Source: an uncultured Marinomonas sp. (GTDB lineage: Bacteria; Pseudomonadota; Gammaproteobacteria; Pseudomonadales; Marinomonadaceae). From it: DNA of 64,000 nucleotides. Below the pieces are notes generated by a model. It was not told where the DNA came from. It searched no databases and worked only from the letters and a program-made list of their open reading frames with translations. The position numbers and the translations under genes were made by a program. This document shows positions 26,802-36,477 of the stretch, piece after piece. The stretch covers positions 1 to 64,000 of the forward strand of contig CALLIL010000009.1 in NCBI GenBank assembly GCA_938009755.1, written 5' to 3'. Positions within the stretch are counted from its first letter, which is position 1. Every line of letters starts with the position of its first letter.

Positions 26802-27260
26802 ATGTCAGAGTACTTTGCGACGATTGAGTGGAAACGTGGTACACAAAACTTTCTGGATCGACGATACAGTCGCGCACATGAATGGCAGTTTCAAGGCGGT
26901 GTTGCCATTCCTGCATCCTCTTCACCGCATATTGTGCCGATTCCCATGTCCGTTGCGGATAATGTTGACCCAGAAGAGGCCTTTGTGGCGTCTATTTCCA
27001 GTTGTCACATGCTGTTCTTTCTCGACTTTGCGTCACGTAAAAAACTCATTGTCGATCAATACACAGACAAAGCCGTTGGAACCTTAGCCGTCGGACCAAA
27101 TGGCAAACAGATGATAACGGAAGTCGTGTTAAAACCAGAAGTCACTTTTTTGGGAGAAAGACCCAGCTTAGAAGTGTTAAAAGAACTGCACCATCAATCT
27201 CATGAAGCCTGCTTTATTGCTAACTCAGTGCTGACGGATGTCAGAGTGGAGAGCGTCTAA
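26802..27260 (+). CDS. OsmC/Ohr family peroxide-reductase-like protein
   Basis: A 152-residue OsmC-fold protein. The two conserved Cys are in ISSCHMLFF (about Cys68) and EACFIANS (about Cys136), the layout of thiol peroxidases that reduce organic hydroperoxides. It is closer to the general OsmC-like group than to Ohr. AAGGAAAG precedes the ATG. The 3' end overlaps the convergent monooxygenase-fold gene by 36 bp. Confidence 0.88.
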   Translation: MSEYFATIEWKRGTQNFLDRRYSRAHEWQFQGGVAIPASSSPHIVPIPMSVADNVDPEEAFVASISSCHMLFFLDFASRKKLIVDQYTDKAVGTLAVGPNGKQMITEVVLKPEVTFLGERPSLEVLKELHHQSHEACFIANSVLTDVRVESV

Positions 27261-27557
27261 AGCGCTTTTAGACTTTGTCACCGTATAAAACCTTTTTACA
27301 TTTTTAGTCACTTCTCCCCACTTTGATGCTCTCACTCTGGCTTGGTGTTTGTCAAAACTGACTTGATCGATGAATTCTTCGTATACATCAAAATGGTGTT
27401 GGTGAGTTGTGTCTTTTTTGATGTTTCTTTTTACACTGAATATCAAGCACCCCTCTTCTTTATGGGTGAGCGCTATGTGTTTTGGCAATGCTTCTAAAAC
27501 GCCCTTTAAGTCTTCGCTTGGCACTTTTATATGGCCACTTAATCGAATTTTCTGCAT
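27225..27557 (-). CDS. antibiotic biosynthesis monooxygenase (ABM) fold protein
   Basis: A 110-residue dimeric alpha/beta-barrel ABM-type protein: the pattern H-x-EEGCLIFSVKRN, HHFDVYEEFIDQVSFDKHQ is the family core (E-x-W/Y and H contacts). Roles in the family range from quinol monooxygenase to unknown detoxification. Its 3' end overlaps the OsmC gene tail to tail; both may act in oxidative stress, though this is only inferred. Confidence 0.82.
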   Translation of the reverse strand: MQKIRLSGHIKVPSEDLKGVLEALPKHIALTHKEEGCLIFSVKRNIKKDTTHQHHFDVYEEFIDQVSFDKHQARVRASKWGEVTKNVKRFYTVTKSKSALDALHSDIRQH

Positions 27558-27759
27558 AGGTTTTCTCTTAATACATAACGTATTGATTTACTTAATGAAG
27601 GCGAATTCTGTTAACGCTTTAACGACAAAAGAGTGATGTAGGGCAATTGTATTATTATATTGAGATATATATAGTAACGATTCGCAATATCATACTGAGC
27701 TCCAAAGAGAGCCGTATTACATAAGAAATAGCATAAACAATAATAAAAGGATGCTAACG

Positions 27760-29739
27760 ATGAACTACCTATCTAAAGGGTTGTTGTGCTTGATGCCTGC
27801 TGTAATGGTTGGTTGTGCAACATCCAATTCGGTTAATACCTCTGCTACACCTCCTCCTGTTGATGTTACTGCCAGTGACCATGATGGCAATGGCCCAGAA
27901 CGCCTTATCGATAACGATTTAAAAACACGTTGGTCTGCCAATGGCGACGGCGCGTGGGTTATGTTTGATTACGGCAAAGTGGTTGAACTAGACGCGGTTA
28001 AAATGGCTTTCCATAAAGGCGACGCGAGGTCGACTCGTTTTGCGCTTGAAGTCAGCAACGACGGCTCGACATGGAAAGAAGTGCTGCCAGAAACGCAGAG
28101 CTCAGGTTTAACCTCTGGCCTTGAGCGTTTTAACCTTGGCTCAGTACAAGCGCGTTATATTAAATACGTTGGTCACGGAAACTCTTCTAATACATGGAAC
28201 AGCGTAACGGAATTTCAAGCGGTAAACTGCCAAGCGCAAAGTTGTCCAACAGATGAACTGAACCCAATGAAGATGACATCTGTTCCTGTGAGCGTGACAG
28301 CAAGCGATCATGATGGAAATGGCCCTGAGCGTTTACTTGATTTAGACACGAACACCCGCTGGTCTGCCAATGGCACGGGTGCATGGGTTGTGTTTGACTA
28401 CGGTAAAGAAGTCGAAGTGAACGCATTGAAAATGTCTTTCCACAAAGGCGATGCACGTTCAACCTCCTTTGTGATTGAATCAAGTAACGATGGCAACTTA
28501 TGGAATACCGTTTTGCCAATGACAACCAGTTCTGGTTTTTCAAAAGGGTTAGAGCGTTTTGAAATTGGTGATACGAAAGCGCGTTACTTCCGCTATGTTG
28601 GTTTTGGTAACTCTTCAAATACATGGAACAGTGTGACGGAATTCCTTGCTGCGAACTGTGATGTGGACGCCTGCCCAGTGAGTGAAACGGTTCCAGAATT
28701 AGAAAAAGCCGCCGTGATTGCGAAAGCAAAAGCGGAAGCGAAAAAGTTAGCTGACGCGAAGAAGAAAAATGTTCGCCAAGGCGACTTTGGTGCCAATGTT
28801 CCTTTAGTTTGTGATGCAAAAGTGTCTGATTGTACGTGTCTTGCAACCAACCCTGATTGCCGTTGGTGGACAGTGCCATTGCCTGTTGTAAAAGCGCCAG
28901 CTCAACTAAAAGCCAATGTGCCGCCAAGTGAAAACTTTGATCTAGGTGGTTGGTATTTGTCTATGCCAACGGACCATTATGTTCGTGGTAAAACAGACAT
29001 TGCAGATGAGCAATATTTGGCTCAAGGCTTTGAACACCCAGACTTTTTCTATACAGCAAAAGATGGTGGGTTAGTAATAAACAGCCCAATCAAAGGGGTT
29101 CGTACGTCTAAGAATACAAAATACGTTCGTACTGAATTACGTGAAATGATGCGTCGCGGCGATGACTCTATTTCTTTGAAAGGTGTGACGAAAAACAACT
29201 GGGTATTCAGCTCAGCACCTGAGGAAGATCGTAAAAATGCCGGTGGCGTTGATGGCGTATTAGAAGCGACGTTGAAAATTGATCACACCACTTCGACAGG
29301 TGAGCCTGAGCAAGTAGGTCGCTTCATTATTGGTCAGATTCACGCCAACGATGACGAACCAATTCGTTTGTACTTCCGTCAATTACCAGGCCACAAAAAA
29401 GGCTCTATCTATTTTGCTCATGAAAATAGAAATGACGGTTCTGATATCATTTTTGACATGATTGGTAGCAGCTCTGGCGCCGCTTCTGATCCAGTGGATG
29501 GTATTGCGATTGGTGAAGTCTTTAGTTACCGAATCGCCGTGAAAGGGAACAACATGACGGTGACCATTTCTCGTGATGGCAAACCTGACGTTGTGCAAGA
29601 AGTGGATATGAGTAACAGTGGTTACGACGCTGGTGGACAGTACATGTACTTTAAAGCGGGCGTATACAACCAGAACCATTCTGGTGATCCAGATGATTAC
29701 GCGCAAGTGACTTTCTATAAGTTAAAAGCGTCTCACTAA
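27760..29739 (+). CDS. lipoprotein alginate lyase, PL7, with two F5/8-type C domains
   Basis: A 659-residue secreted enzyme that cleaves alginate by beta-elimination. It has a lipoprotein signal with Cys19 in MVGCATS. Two tandem discoidin/CBM32-like domains follow (about 30-155 and 165-295), each opening V.VTASDHDGNGPERL and containing TRWSANG.GAWV and NSSNTWNSVTEF. A Lys/Ala linker leads to the PL7 domain (about 385-657) with YVRTELREM, GQIHANDDE and YFKAGVYNQ, which carry the usual catalytic Arg, His/Gln and Tyr. AAGG lies 9 nt before ATG 27760; an ATG 3 codons earlier is less likely. No other alginate gene is adjacent. Confidence 0.92.
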   Translation: MNYLSKGLLCLMPAVMVGCATSNSVNTSATPPPVDVTASDHDGNGPERLIDNDLKTRWSANGDGAWVMFDYGKVVELDAVKMAFHKGDARSTRFALEVSNDGSTWKEVLPETQSSGLTSGLERFNLGSVQARYIKYVGHGNSSNTWNSVTEFQAVNCQAQSCPTDELNPMKMTSVPVSVTASDHDGNGPERLLDLDTNTRWSANGTGAWVVFDYGKEVEVNALKMSFHKGDARSTSFVIESSNDGNLWNTVLPMTTSSGFSKGLERFEIGDTKARYFRYVGFGNSSNTWNSVTEFLAANCDVDACPVSETVPELEKAAVIAKAKAEAKKLADAKKKNVRQGDFGANVPLVCDAKVSDCTCLATNPDCRWWTVPLPVVKAPAQLKANVPPSENFDLGGWYLSMPTDHYVRGKTDIADEQYLAQGFEHPDFFYTAKDGGLVINSPIKGVRTSKNTKYVRTELREMMRRGDDSISLKGVTKNNWVFSSAPEEDRKNAGGVDGVLEATLKIDHTTSTGEPEQVGRFIIGQIHANDDEPIRLYFRQLPGHKKGSIYFAHENRNDGSDIIFDMIGSSSGAASDPVDGIAIGEVFSYRIAVKGNNMTVTISRDGKPDVVQEVDMSNSGYDAGGQYMYFKAGVYNQNHSGDPDDYAQVTFYKLKASH

Positions 29740-29774
29740 ATTCTCGTATTTTTAATCGAGAATAGGTGATCCCA

Positions 29775-29826
29775 AATCTCGGTGCCTTTTCTACTCAAAG
29801 AGTAGAAGAAGCACCGAGATTTTTTA
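29775..29826 (+). terminator. terminator of the alginate lyase gene
   Basis: AATCTCGGTGC (29775-29785) pairs with GCACCGAGATT (29811-29821), with an inner TCTACTC/GAGTAGA stem, followed by five or six T. Confidence 0.9.
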
Positions 29827-29878
29827 TGGGTGATTGCTCGAAGATGATCACAATAAATGACATGTGCCATGCAAAGGT

Positions 29879-30496
29879 TTACGGGTTTAGTAAGTCTTTT
29901 AATACTCGGCTAGAAGTTGGAACAAGGCTGACTTTTAAATGAAAAGGTGCGAACACTTTATTGATGATTTCTGGCGTGTAATTGCCTTTATTGTTCTCTA
30001 TTTCAGACAAGGTTTTACGGGAAACGCCTGTGAGTTCTGTGTAGGCTTCTTGCCTTAATCCAAGGACTTTTACACGTAATTCGCGTAATGCTGCGCCTTG
30101 AGAAAGGTTGCCGAGCAACATGCGTTTTATCACCTGCTTAATCGCGGCAGACTGCTCTGTTTTTGACATCGGCGCTAAACCTTTTGATACGCGCTGACGG
30201 TCGGCACGTGGCGTTGTTGTGCCTCTTACAGAAGACGCTCTGTTTGTCGTTTTAATGACTGGCGTAGCAGCGGGTACAGGAGAAGGCGCGGCCACCGTTT
30301 CTTGTTTCACCGCTTTTATTTTGTCATTAGAAAGCGGTTTAGGCGTTTGCTTGGACGACTTTTTTTTGTCTTTGGATTGTTTCTTTGCTTCTAGCTTTGC
30401 CTGCTTTTTCTTTTTCACATCGGCTTTCTTGTGCTTCGCTTTATGCTTCTTCAAAGGTTGAGCGCTGTCTAGTTGATCTTTCATTTTCATCTTCAT
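29879..30496 (-). CDS. HTH (XRE-type) protein with Lys-rich N-terminal tail
   Basis: A 205-residue protein. Residues about 1-60 are extremely basic, with blocks such as KKHKAKHKKADVKKKKQAK, resembling histone-H1-like nucleoid tails; about 65-115 are Pro/Thr/Ala-rich and probably disordered; about 120-200 contain an XRE-like helix-turn-helix (LGLRQEAYTELTGVSRKTLSEIENNKGNY) that should bind DNA. ATG 30496 has GGAG 6 nt upstream; the longer frame to 30661 has no ribosome site. Target unknown. The tail suggests non-specific DNA or RNA binding plus specific recognition. Confidence 0.78.
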   Translation of the reverse strand: MKMKMKDQLDSAQPLKKHKAKHKKADVKKKKQAKLEAKKQSKDKKKSSKQTPKPLSNDKIKAVKQETVAAPSPVPAATPVIKTTNRASSVRGTTTPRADRQRVSKGLAPMSKTEQSAAIKQVIKRMLLGNLSQGAALRELRVKVLGLRQEAYTELTGVSRKTLSEIENNKGNYTPEIINKVFAPFHLKVSLVPTSSRVLKDLLNP

Positions 30497-30701
30497 ATGC
30501 GTCTCCAAGGCTAAATAAAGTTTAGAACATATATTTAGACTAACGTAATAAGATGACAAATAAGTAACAAAAGAAAAGCAGAGGAATGATTGTTTAGAAA
30601 TAAAAAAACCAGGTATGGCGATTGAGATAAGGTGTAGGAATCCGCGTCTTTTATCGTGCACTTATTGGCACAATAAAAGACATGGATAGGTTTATGTAAG
30701 G

Positions 30702-32042
30702 TTAATTTCTTGAGCGTTTCATTTCTCGTAGAGCAATCGTTTGCGCTCTGGAAAGGGCTTCTTCTACTGAAATATTACCTTGTAATGCTTCAGATACTTG
30801 TTGCCCTGCAGCACCTGCAATAGAGACAAACTCTGGAATCGGCACAAATTGAACACCAGAATAAGGCGACGGTGGCAATGTACTCGCATCAGGGTTAGCG
30901 GTTCGCAGCGCTTCTAATTCGGCTTTAGCAAAGTCTCCGGCAACAGACAAAAACGCCTCTTGTTGGTAAGTCGAGGTACGGGTTCCTGTTGGGATGTTTG
31001 CCCAGCCATTCTTGCTCGCAACGAGTTCTATATAACCTTTCGATGTCGCCCAACTAATAAACGTTTTTGCGGCCTCTACGTTCGTCGATTTTTTAGAAAT
31101 TGCCAACGACCACGCCCAAAGCCAATTGGCTCCTGAGGTTGTATATTGATAAGGCGACTGAGCAAAAGCCCATTCGTCAGCAACGCTACTTTGACTGTCA
31201 TCCGTTAAAAAAGAAGCCGCAATCGTCGCATCTATCCACATGCCGCATTTGCCTTCACGGGATAGTTTGAGTATTTCGTTGAAGCTGTTCTTCTCTGATT
31301 CAGGTGGTCCGTAGTTGGTGAGCAGATCAACATAAAAGCTCACGGCCTCTTGCCAAGGTTGGCTGTTGATTTGTGGTGTCCAGGACATATTAAACCATTG
31401 TCCGCCAAAGCTATTGGCGATGGTTGATACCAATGCCATGTTGTCGCCCCAACCAGGCTTACCGCGTAAGCAAATGCCATAAACGCCATTATCTGGGTCG
31501 TGAATACGCTTCGCTGCGTCGTAAACACTGTTCCAATCTGGTCGACCGCTAAGCGTAATATTCGCTTTTTCAAACAAATCTTTTCGATACATCAGCATGG
31601 AACTTTCACCATAAAAAGGCGCAGCGTATAAATTACCATTGTAAGAGAGACCTTCTCGAACCGATGGCAGTAAATCATTGATATCGTAAGAGGCATTGAA
31701 GTTGAGAGGTTGCAGCCAATCACGCTCCGCCCAAATAGGTGCTTCATACATACCAATGGTCAATACATCATAACGACCGCCTCCAGAAGCAATATCTGCA
31801 ATGGCGCGCATGCGTAAGCTCCCTTCGTTATACACGTTCCATTTTAAGGTAATGTCTGGGTTGGCCTTTTCAAACTCAGCCGTTAGCTTTTGCATTTCGA
31901 TCATATGGCCGTTGTTTACTGTGGCGATGTTCAGTTCGACGGCTGAAGCGAGAGGTGAAACCATTACGCCAGAGGCAAGTAATGATACCGATGTAGCCAA
32001 AGTGCGTATGCTTAGAGCGTTTTTTATAGAAAAATTTAACAT
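30702..32042 (-). CDS. ABC-type sugar-binding protein, orphan
   Basis: A 446-residue family-1 extracellular solute-binding protein like SmoE/MtlE (polyol/sugar type), with a signal peptide (about 1-34, ending ASA). Motifs include YDVLTIGMYEAPIWAERDWL and LYAAPFYGESSMLMYRKDLF. No permease or ATPase gene is nearby; it sits 6 bp after the MCP stop, with GAGGTG as ribosome site, so it is co-transcribed with that receptor. It may deliver ligand to the MCP, to a distant ABC permease, or both. Confidence 0.88.
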   Translation of the reverse strand: MLNFSIKNALSIRTLATSVSLLASGVMVSPLASAVELNIATVNNGHMIEMQKLTAEFEKANPDITLKWNVYNEGSLRMRAIADIASGGGRYDVLTIGMYEAPIWAERDWLQPLNFNASYDINDLLPSVREGLSYNGNLYAAPFYGESSMLMYRKDLFEKANITLSGRPDWNSVYDAAKRIHDPDNGVYGICLRGKPGWGDNMALVSTIANSFGGQWFNMSWTPQINSQPWQEAVSFYVDLLTNYGPPESEKNSFNEILKLSREGKCGMWIDATIAASFLTDDSQSSVADEWAFAQSPYQYTTSGANWLWAWSLAISKKSTNVEAAKTFISWATSKGYIELVASKNGWANIPTGTRTSTYQQEAFLSVAGDFAKAELEALRTANPDASTLPPSPYSGVQFVPIPEFVSIAGAAGQQVSEALQGNISVEEALSRAQTIALREMKRSRN

Positions 32043-32048
32043 GGTCAA

Positions 32049-34073
32049 TTACACCTCATCCAAGATGAATTTGGAGACATTTTGTTGCAAAGAGTGAGCA
32101 ACATCGACTTGTGAGACGGCCACGTTTTTAGCCGACTCGGCTGTGGTGTTGGTCTCATCAGCAAGATTAGATATTTTGGTGATGTTGTTTTCTAGTTCTA
32201 GCGCTGTCTGTGCTTGCTCTTCCGCCGCGGTCGCGATTAAGTAAGAAAGCTCGCGTATATCATTCATTTTGCTTTCGAATTGAACGATGGTTTCATCAGA
32301 GATTCTGGCTTGTTCTAAGCTTTCAGCCACTTTTATTTCACTTTGCTTTATGACATCCACTGCAATTTTAGAGTCGGTCATCATTGAGGTGATTTTGTCT
32401 TGAATTTCTTGGGTGGATTCTTGTGTTCTGGTTGCGAGAGAGCGAACTTCATCGGCCACAACGGCAAAGCCTCGGCCTTGCTCTCCAGCCCTCGCGGCTT
32501 CAATCGCCGCGTTTAAAGCGAGTAGGTTCGTTTGATCTGCAATTTCAGTAATGGTGTCGATGACACCTTCAATACTGGTAACGGCACTGTCTAACTGCTG
32601 GATCACTTGAATGGCTTGGCTGGTTTGCTGTGATATCTGTTCAATACTATTAAAGCTTGATTGCACATAGCCTCTGCTTTCCTTAGACAGTTCTGCGGCA
32701 GACAACACTTGAGTGTGTGTTTGCTCTGTATGTTGTGCTACTTCGTTGGCGGTGGAGCTCATTTCCACCAATGCAGTAGATACCATATCGATCTCGTCTT
32801 TTTGCTTTTGGACAATGCTGAGAGTGTTTTGAGAGCTATTTACAACACTTTGTACGGATTCTTCAACAATGTGAGCGGATTTATCAATGCTGCTTACCGT
32901 TTGTCTTAAACCATCCACGACATTAACCATGTAATTATTTAGCTGACCAAATTCATCTTTACGATGAGTTGGAGTAATGCGTTTAAGATGACCTTTCGAT
33001 AACGCATTAAGTTGAGACATTAGAGTCTGAATGGATTTTTTCAAATACCGGCTAATCCAAGTAGATAGCAGTGCAACGGCGAGTAGGATAAATATTGCTA
33101 AGCCGATGTTGATCGTATTTTGCTGCACAGCGTCTTGGCTAATGGTATTGGCCAGTTCGTTGTTAATCCTAAATGCTGTCTCTAGCAAACCATACGTTGC
33201 CTCTTCTGCAGAGGCGATTCTTTCCTCTAACATATTGGCATCAAGCATAGAGAGACTGGCCAATTCCAACTTTTTTCTTTGTATTTCCAATAGACCATTT
33301 TCCCCTTCAACGGCATCTAGAATCGACAGCGTTAAGAGAGATAATTCAGAAACAAAGTTTTGAAAGTTGGTGTCAGTAGAGGAAAAAATGAGAGAAGGAA
33401 GTAGGTTCGAATGAGCGTTTTGCCATTGAATAAAGTTGTCTCTATTTCGTTGTAAGCTGGCTATGTCGTTTGTATTAACCAGTTGCTCAATAACTAGCAT
33501 GCCTGACGTGACAGAAGCATTGGTTTGATTGACGATAGAAATAACACTTTCCCGTTCTATCTCGAGCAATATATTACTTAGTAGTGGGGCGACTTCATCT
33601 CTTAATGTATTTAACTTTTTTGAAATGCTTTCGGCTTGAAGAAACAATGCAATATATTGCTTTTTTTGCTCGACTAATTTTTCCGAGTACTCAAACATCT
33701 GTTTGATTGCAATATTTAAGCGCTCTAAGTCGGGCGTGATTTCTTGACTAACTTGCTGATCTATAGAGGTTGTCGTTAACGTTTTAAGCGAGTTTGAAAT
33801 AAGTTTGTTGTTTTCGGTTACTGTACTCAATCGAGGAGTGAATACTTCCATATTGTCCGACTGAAGTAGTTCTAACATCAAAAGTTCAGCTCTTTGAACA
33901 TGGAGGTTTAGGTCAGAGGAAAATTTTACCACAGGAGTGGAGGATTTATTGATAATGCTTAGTCCATTAATTACCTTACTACGGCTTTCATAACCGAGCC
34001 AAGAAGAGCCAAGAAACAGAATACCAATGCAGGAGAAGCAAAGGATAATTTTAGTCGAAAGTTTAAAGTCCAT
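32049..34073 (-). CDS. methyl-accepting chemotaxis protein, large helical periplasmic domain
   Basis: A 674-residue chemoreceptor: TM1 (about 9-29), an all-helical periplasmic region of about 285 residues, TM2 (about 318-340, [19 protein letters not shown]), HAMP, and a signalling domain with the hairpin tip [20 protein letters not shown]. The periplasmic length fits bimodular four-helix sensors (HBM/TorS-like). Such domains can bind ligands directly or via a binding protein, and the next gene encodes an orphan sugar-binding protein. Confidence 0.92.
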   Translation of the reverse strand: MDFKLSTKIILCFSCIGILFLGSSWLGYESRSKVINGLSIINKSSTPVVKFSSDLNLHVQRAELLMLELLQSDNMEVFTPRLSTVTENNKLISNSLKTLTTTSIDQQVSQEITPDLERLNIAIKQMFEYSEKLVEQKKQYIALFLQAESISKKLNTLRDEVAPLLSNILLEIERESVISIVNQTNASVTSGMLVIEQLVNTNDIASLQRNRDNFIQWQNAHSNLLPSLIFSSTDTNFQNFVSELSLLTLSILDAVEGENGLLEIQRKKLELASLSMLDANMLEERIASAEEATYGLLETAFRINNELANTISQDAVQQNTINIGLAIFILLAVALLSTWISRYLKKSIQTLMSQLNALSKGHLKRITPTHRKDEFGQLNNYMVNVVDGLRQTVSSIDKSAHIVEESVQSVVNSSQNTLSIVQKQKDEIDMVSTALVEMSSTANEVAQHTEQTHTQVLSAAELSKESRGYVQSSFNSIEQISQQTSQAIQVIQQLDSAVTSIEGVIDTITEIADQTNLLALNAAIEAARAGEQGRGFAVVADEVRSLATRTQESTQEIQDKITSMMTDSKIAVDVIKQSEIKVAESLEQARISDETIVQFESKMNDIRELSYLIATAAEEQAQTALELENNITKISNLADETNTTAESAKNVAVSQVDVAHSLQQNVSKFILDEV

Positions 34074-34231
34074 ATATCACCATTTTATTGAGTAATGGGA
34101 AAGCAAGAGCATAAGCCATTTACGCTTTCATTATATTAAACTTCGGTTTTTACTCACACAATAAATATAATCAATATTAGAAAAATTGAATAAGATAATA
34201 TCGATTTTTTGCAAAAATGTATCTATGCGGT

Positions 34232-35617
34232 TTAGTTTTGCATTTTTTCTTTAGGCTGGCTTTTTTTAGGCTGGTAATGACTTAAGCATTTTTTCAAGGT
34301 TTTACTAAACGCGCGTACTTTGATCACTTCATCAAACAAGACGGTTCCGAAAACCACAAAGAGTGGGGCGTCCAGATAAATTAATAAAGCGCACAAAGGC
34401 AGTGTGATTACCCATTGAGAAATAATATTAACTCGTACGATCATATAACTTTCACCCATGGCGCGTATCATGTGCCCACAAAACATATTATTGGTTCTGA
34501 ATAAGGGCAGAATGATGTAAATAGGCGCGATAATCGCTAAAGCAGACAAGGTTTCGTCGGATAAGTTTGGGTAGAAAAACGAAAAAGACAGGCTTAATAA
34601 GACAAAGCCCAGTGCGATAAAAACCGCAATAATACGCGTCACAATGAAGGATTGAGCGACAAAAGGTCGAATACTCTCGAAGTCTTTTTTTCCTAAATAT
34701 TGGCTCACCATAATAGTACTGGCTTGCGCCCATGTATTGGCGAACATGGACAAAATTTTGATCCAAGGTAACACCAAGGTAATGGCCGCATAAGCAGGTA
34801 CAGGCAGCTGAGCAAACAGCACTTGAAACAAAAGTAACCCAGTTAACAGCACAATAAAGTTCGCTACAATCGGCACCACTTCTTGGATATGCGCGATGAT
34901 TGACGCTCGGCTGATAACACTGAATCCTGCTACATAACCTTGTTTCTTTTCTTGATAAAGTCGATAGGAAAGATAGCAAAAGCGCACCGCAATGGCGATT
35001 ACACTGCCCAATGCGGCTCCTGTTAAACCCAATGCAGGCGCGCCCCATAAACCATGAATCAGAATGACACTGCAGGCTATATTGAGGGGAACTTCAATCA
35101 TAAAACCGTAGAGTGGAATTCGAGTCTTTTTGTTGGCATTAAAGTACACCACCATAACCTGCGATGCAGAGGCAAAAATCAATAAAAATAACGAAACATG
35201 AATGTAGTTAAGTGCTTGCTCTGCAACGGTTCCGTTGTCTGTAATTGCTTTGACAATCGGTTCTGCCGCGAACAATAAGAAGAGCAATGACATGCTCGAA
35301 AAACCAAGGTTTGCGACCCAGCCAGACGCCATTTCTAAGCCTACTTTACGTTTATCTCCCGCACCGACTGCCCGCGAAAGCACCAATTGAGTTCCGTTCG
35401 ATATGGCAAACTGAATACCGATAAAGAAGGCCACAATGGCGCCAGCAATCCCAAAGGCAGCAATAGGTAATTCCCCTAATGAGGCAATCAGTAAAAGGTC
35501 AATAATGGTGACAGATTGCATCAGCATGGCGTTGCAGGTCATTGGCCACGCAAGCGAGGCATTTTGCAGCAAGGTTGCTCTCGAGAAATTGCCAAATAGC
35601 GCGTCTGATATTTTCAT
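34232..35617 (-). CDS. MATE family efflux transporter
   Basis: A 461-residue, twelve-TM Na+/H+-coupled exporter, paralogous to the MATE at 14807-16177 (NASLAWPMTCNAMLMQS, SNGTQLVLSRAVGAG). The Lys-rich tail QPKKSQPKEKMQN is cytosolic. The 5' region carries one of two matching palindromes, so a regulator probably controls it. Substrate unknown. Confidence 0.92.
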   Translation of the reverse strand: MKISDALFGNFSRATLLQNASLAWPMTCNAMLMQSVTIIDLLLIASLGELPIAAFGIAGAIVAFFIGIQFAISNGTQLVLSRAVGAGDKRKVGLEMASGWVANLGFSSMSLLFLLFAAEPIVKAITDNGTVAEQALNYIHVSLFLLIFASASQVMVVYFNANKKTRIPLYGFMIEVPLNIACSVILIHGLWGAPALGLTGAALGSVIAIAVRFCYLSYRLYQEKKQGYVAGFSVISRASIIAHIQEVVPIVANFIVLLTGLLLFQVLFAQLPVPAYAAITLVLPWIKILSMFANTWAQASTIMVSQYLGKKDFESIRPFVAQSFIVTRIIAVFIALGFVLLSLSFSFFYPNLSDETLSALAIIAPIYIILPLFRTNNMFCGHMIRAMGESYMIVRVNIISQWVITLPLCALLIYLDAPLFVVFGTVLFDEVIKVRAFSKTLKKCLSHYQPKKSQPKEKMQN

Positions 35618-35680
35618 TATTATTCCAGTACTCCATTACTTGCAGAGTGTTCAGTAAACGACACAGAAATGAATTGGCTT

Positions 35681-35708
35681 ACAAAATACAGTTTTAGTTG
35701 TATTTTGT
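35681..35708. promoter_or_regulatory. palindrome 1 (AAATACA-N8-TGTATTT type)
   Basis: ACAAAATACA and TGTATTTTGT are perfect 10-bp arms around 8 nt. It lies about 65 bp upstream of the MATE ATG. The 22-bp core matches palindrome 2 at 19 of 22 positions. Confidence 0.6.
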
Positions 35709-35917
35709 TGTTAAGGCATTGCATTGGATGATTTCGATAGGAGGAAAGCGATAGAAACAGCACAATCGAAAGGTTTTTTTGTATGTACATTAATATCTTA
35801 AAACGCCTTACAGATTATTCCACAGTAAGCGGTTCTGTCAATTCGGAAGCGGTTTAAACACTCAATCAGTAGAAAAAAACCAAACGAACAAAAAAGACAA
35901 AAAGATTGAGCGAGACC

Positions 35918-35945
35918 AATAAATACAACTTTAATTGTATTTATT
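35918..35945. promoter_or_regulatory. palindrome 2 (AAATACA-N8-TGTATTT type)
   Basis: AATAAATACAA and TTGTATTTATT are perfect 11-bp arms around CTTTAA. Together with palindrome 1, about 237 bp away, it looks like a pair of operators for one dimeric regulator, possibly acting by looping. Confidence 0.6.
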
Positions 35946-36132
35946 GTTTTTAATGCAAAAATCACAGTAAGGCAGAAAACGTAAAAGCCTCTTAATATCT
36001 ATAACAGTATAAGAAATAGCCTTTTGTAGGTAAGATATACTGAACGGTATAAAGCTTTGTATTTGCAGGTTTTAAGCTTTTGATAAGCAATAACGGCGAA
36101 TAATATTGAATGTAGATTAAAGGATATCTGTG

Positions 36133-36441
36133 ATGAAAACGTATGTGATTTCAGAGGTTCAATACCTTGATAGATCGCCAAAAGAAGTACATTACTTAAA
36201 AGTAAATGAAACAGAAACAGGTTATTCGTTTACCGCAGGTGAAGTGATCGGCCAAGGTTTTGGGGCTGGCGGAGGCGAAGGGACATTTGATATTGAATCG
36301 CTTCAAGCCATGAAAATGTACAAACAGTTTCTTATCGACATTGACTGCCCGTGGTTAGACGATATTTTGAGAGATTCAAACACCAGTGATCAAGAAAAAT
36401 ACATGGATATCATTAAGCGTACTAACAACGAAAGTTGTTAA
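36133..36441 (+). CDS. small conserved-looking protein, unknown function
   Basis: A 102-residue soluble, acidic protein without signal peptide or TM segment; a Gly-rich stretch (GQGFGAGGGEG) sits in the middle. AAGGA lies about 8 nt upstream of the adjacent GTG/ATG pair. It ends just before a strong terminator, which supports it being a real gene. I recognise no domain. Confidence 0.65.
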   Translation: MKTYVISEVQYLDRSPKEVHYLKVNETETGYSFTAGEVIGQGFGAGGGEGTFDIESLQAMKMYKQFLIDIDCPWLDDILRDSNTSDQEKYMDIIKRTNNESC

Positions 36442-36477
36442 CCCCTAGTGAATATTTGATAGTTCAGAAGCGCGATA

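Larger units (their letters stand above)
35618..36132. other. 515-bp intergenic region upstream of MATE and a small gene
   Basis: AT-rich, divergent promoter region. It holds two near-identical palindromes (listed separately) and no convincing coding frame or RNA gene. Confidence 0.5.

Noticed and set aside
28187-28927. 246-codon open frame on the minus strand inside the alginate lyase gene
   Set aside because: Antisense shadow: it is Ser/His/Gln/Leu-rich, has no domain, and the plus-strand frame encodes clear discoidin and linker domains.
34488-35048. 186-codon antisense-register frame within the MATE gene
   Set aside because: Same strand but shifted frame; Cys- and Arg-rich without family resemblance, while the MATE frame is intact.
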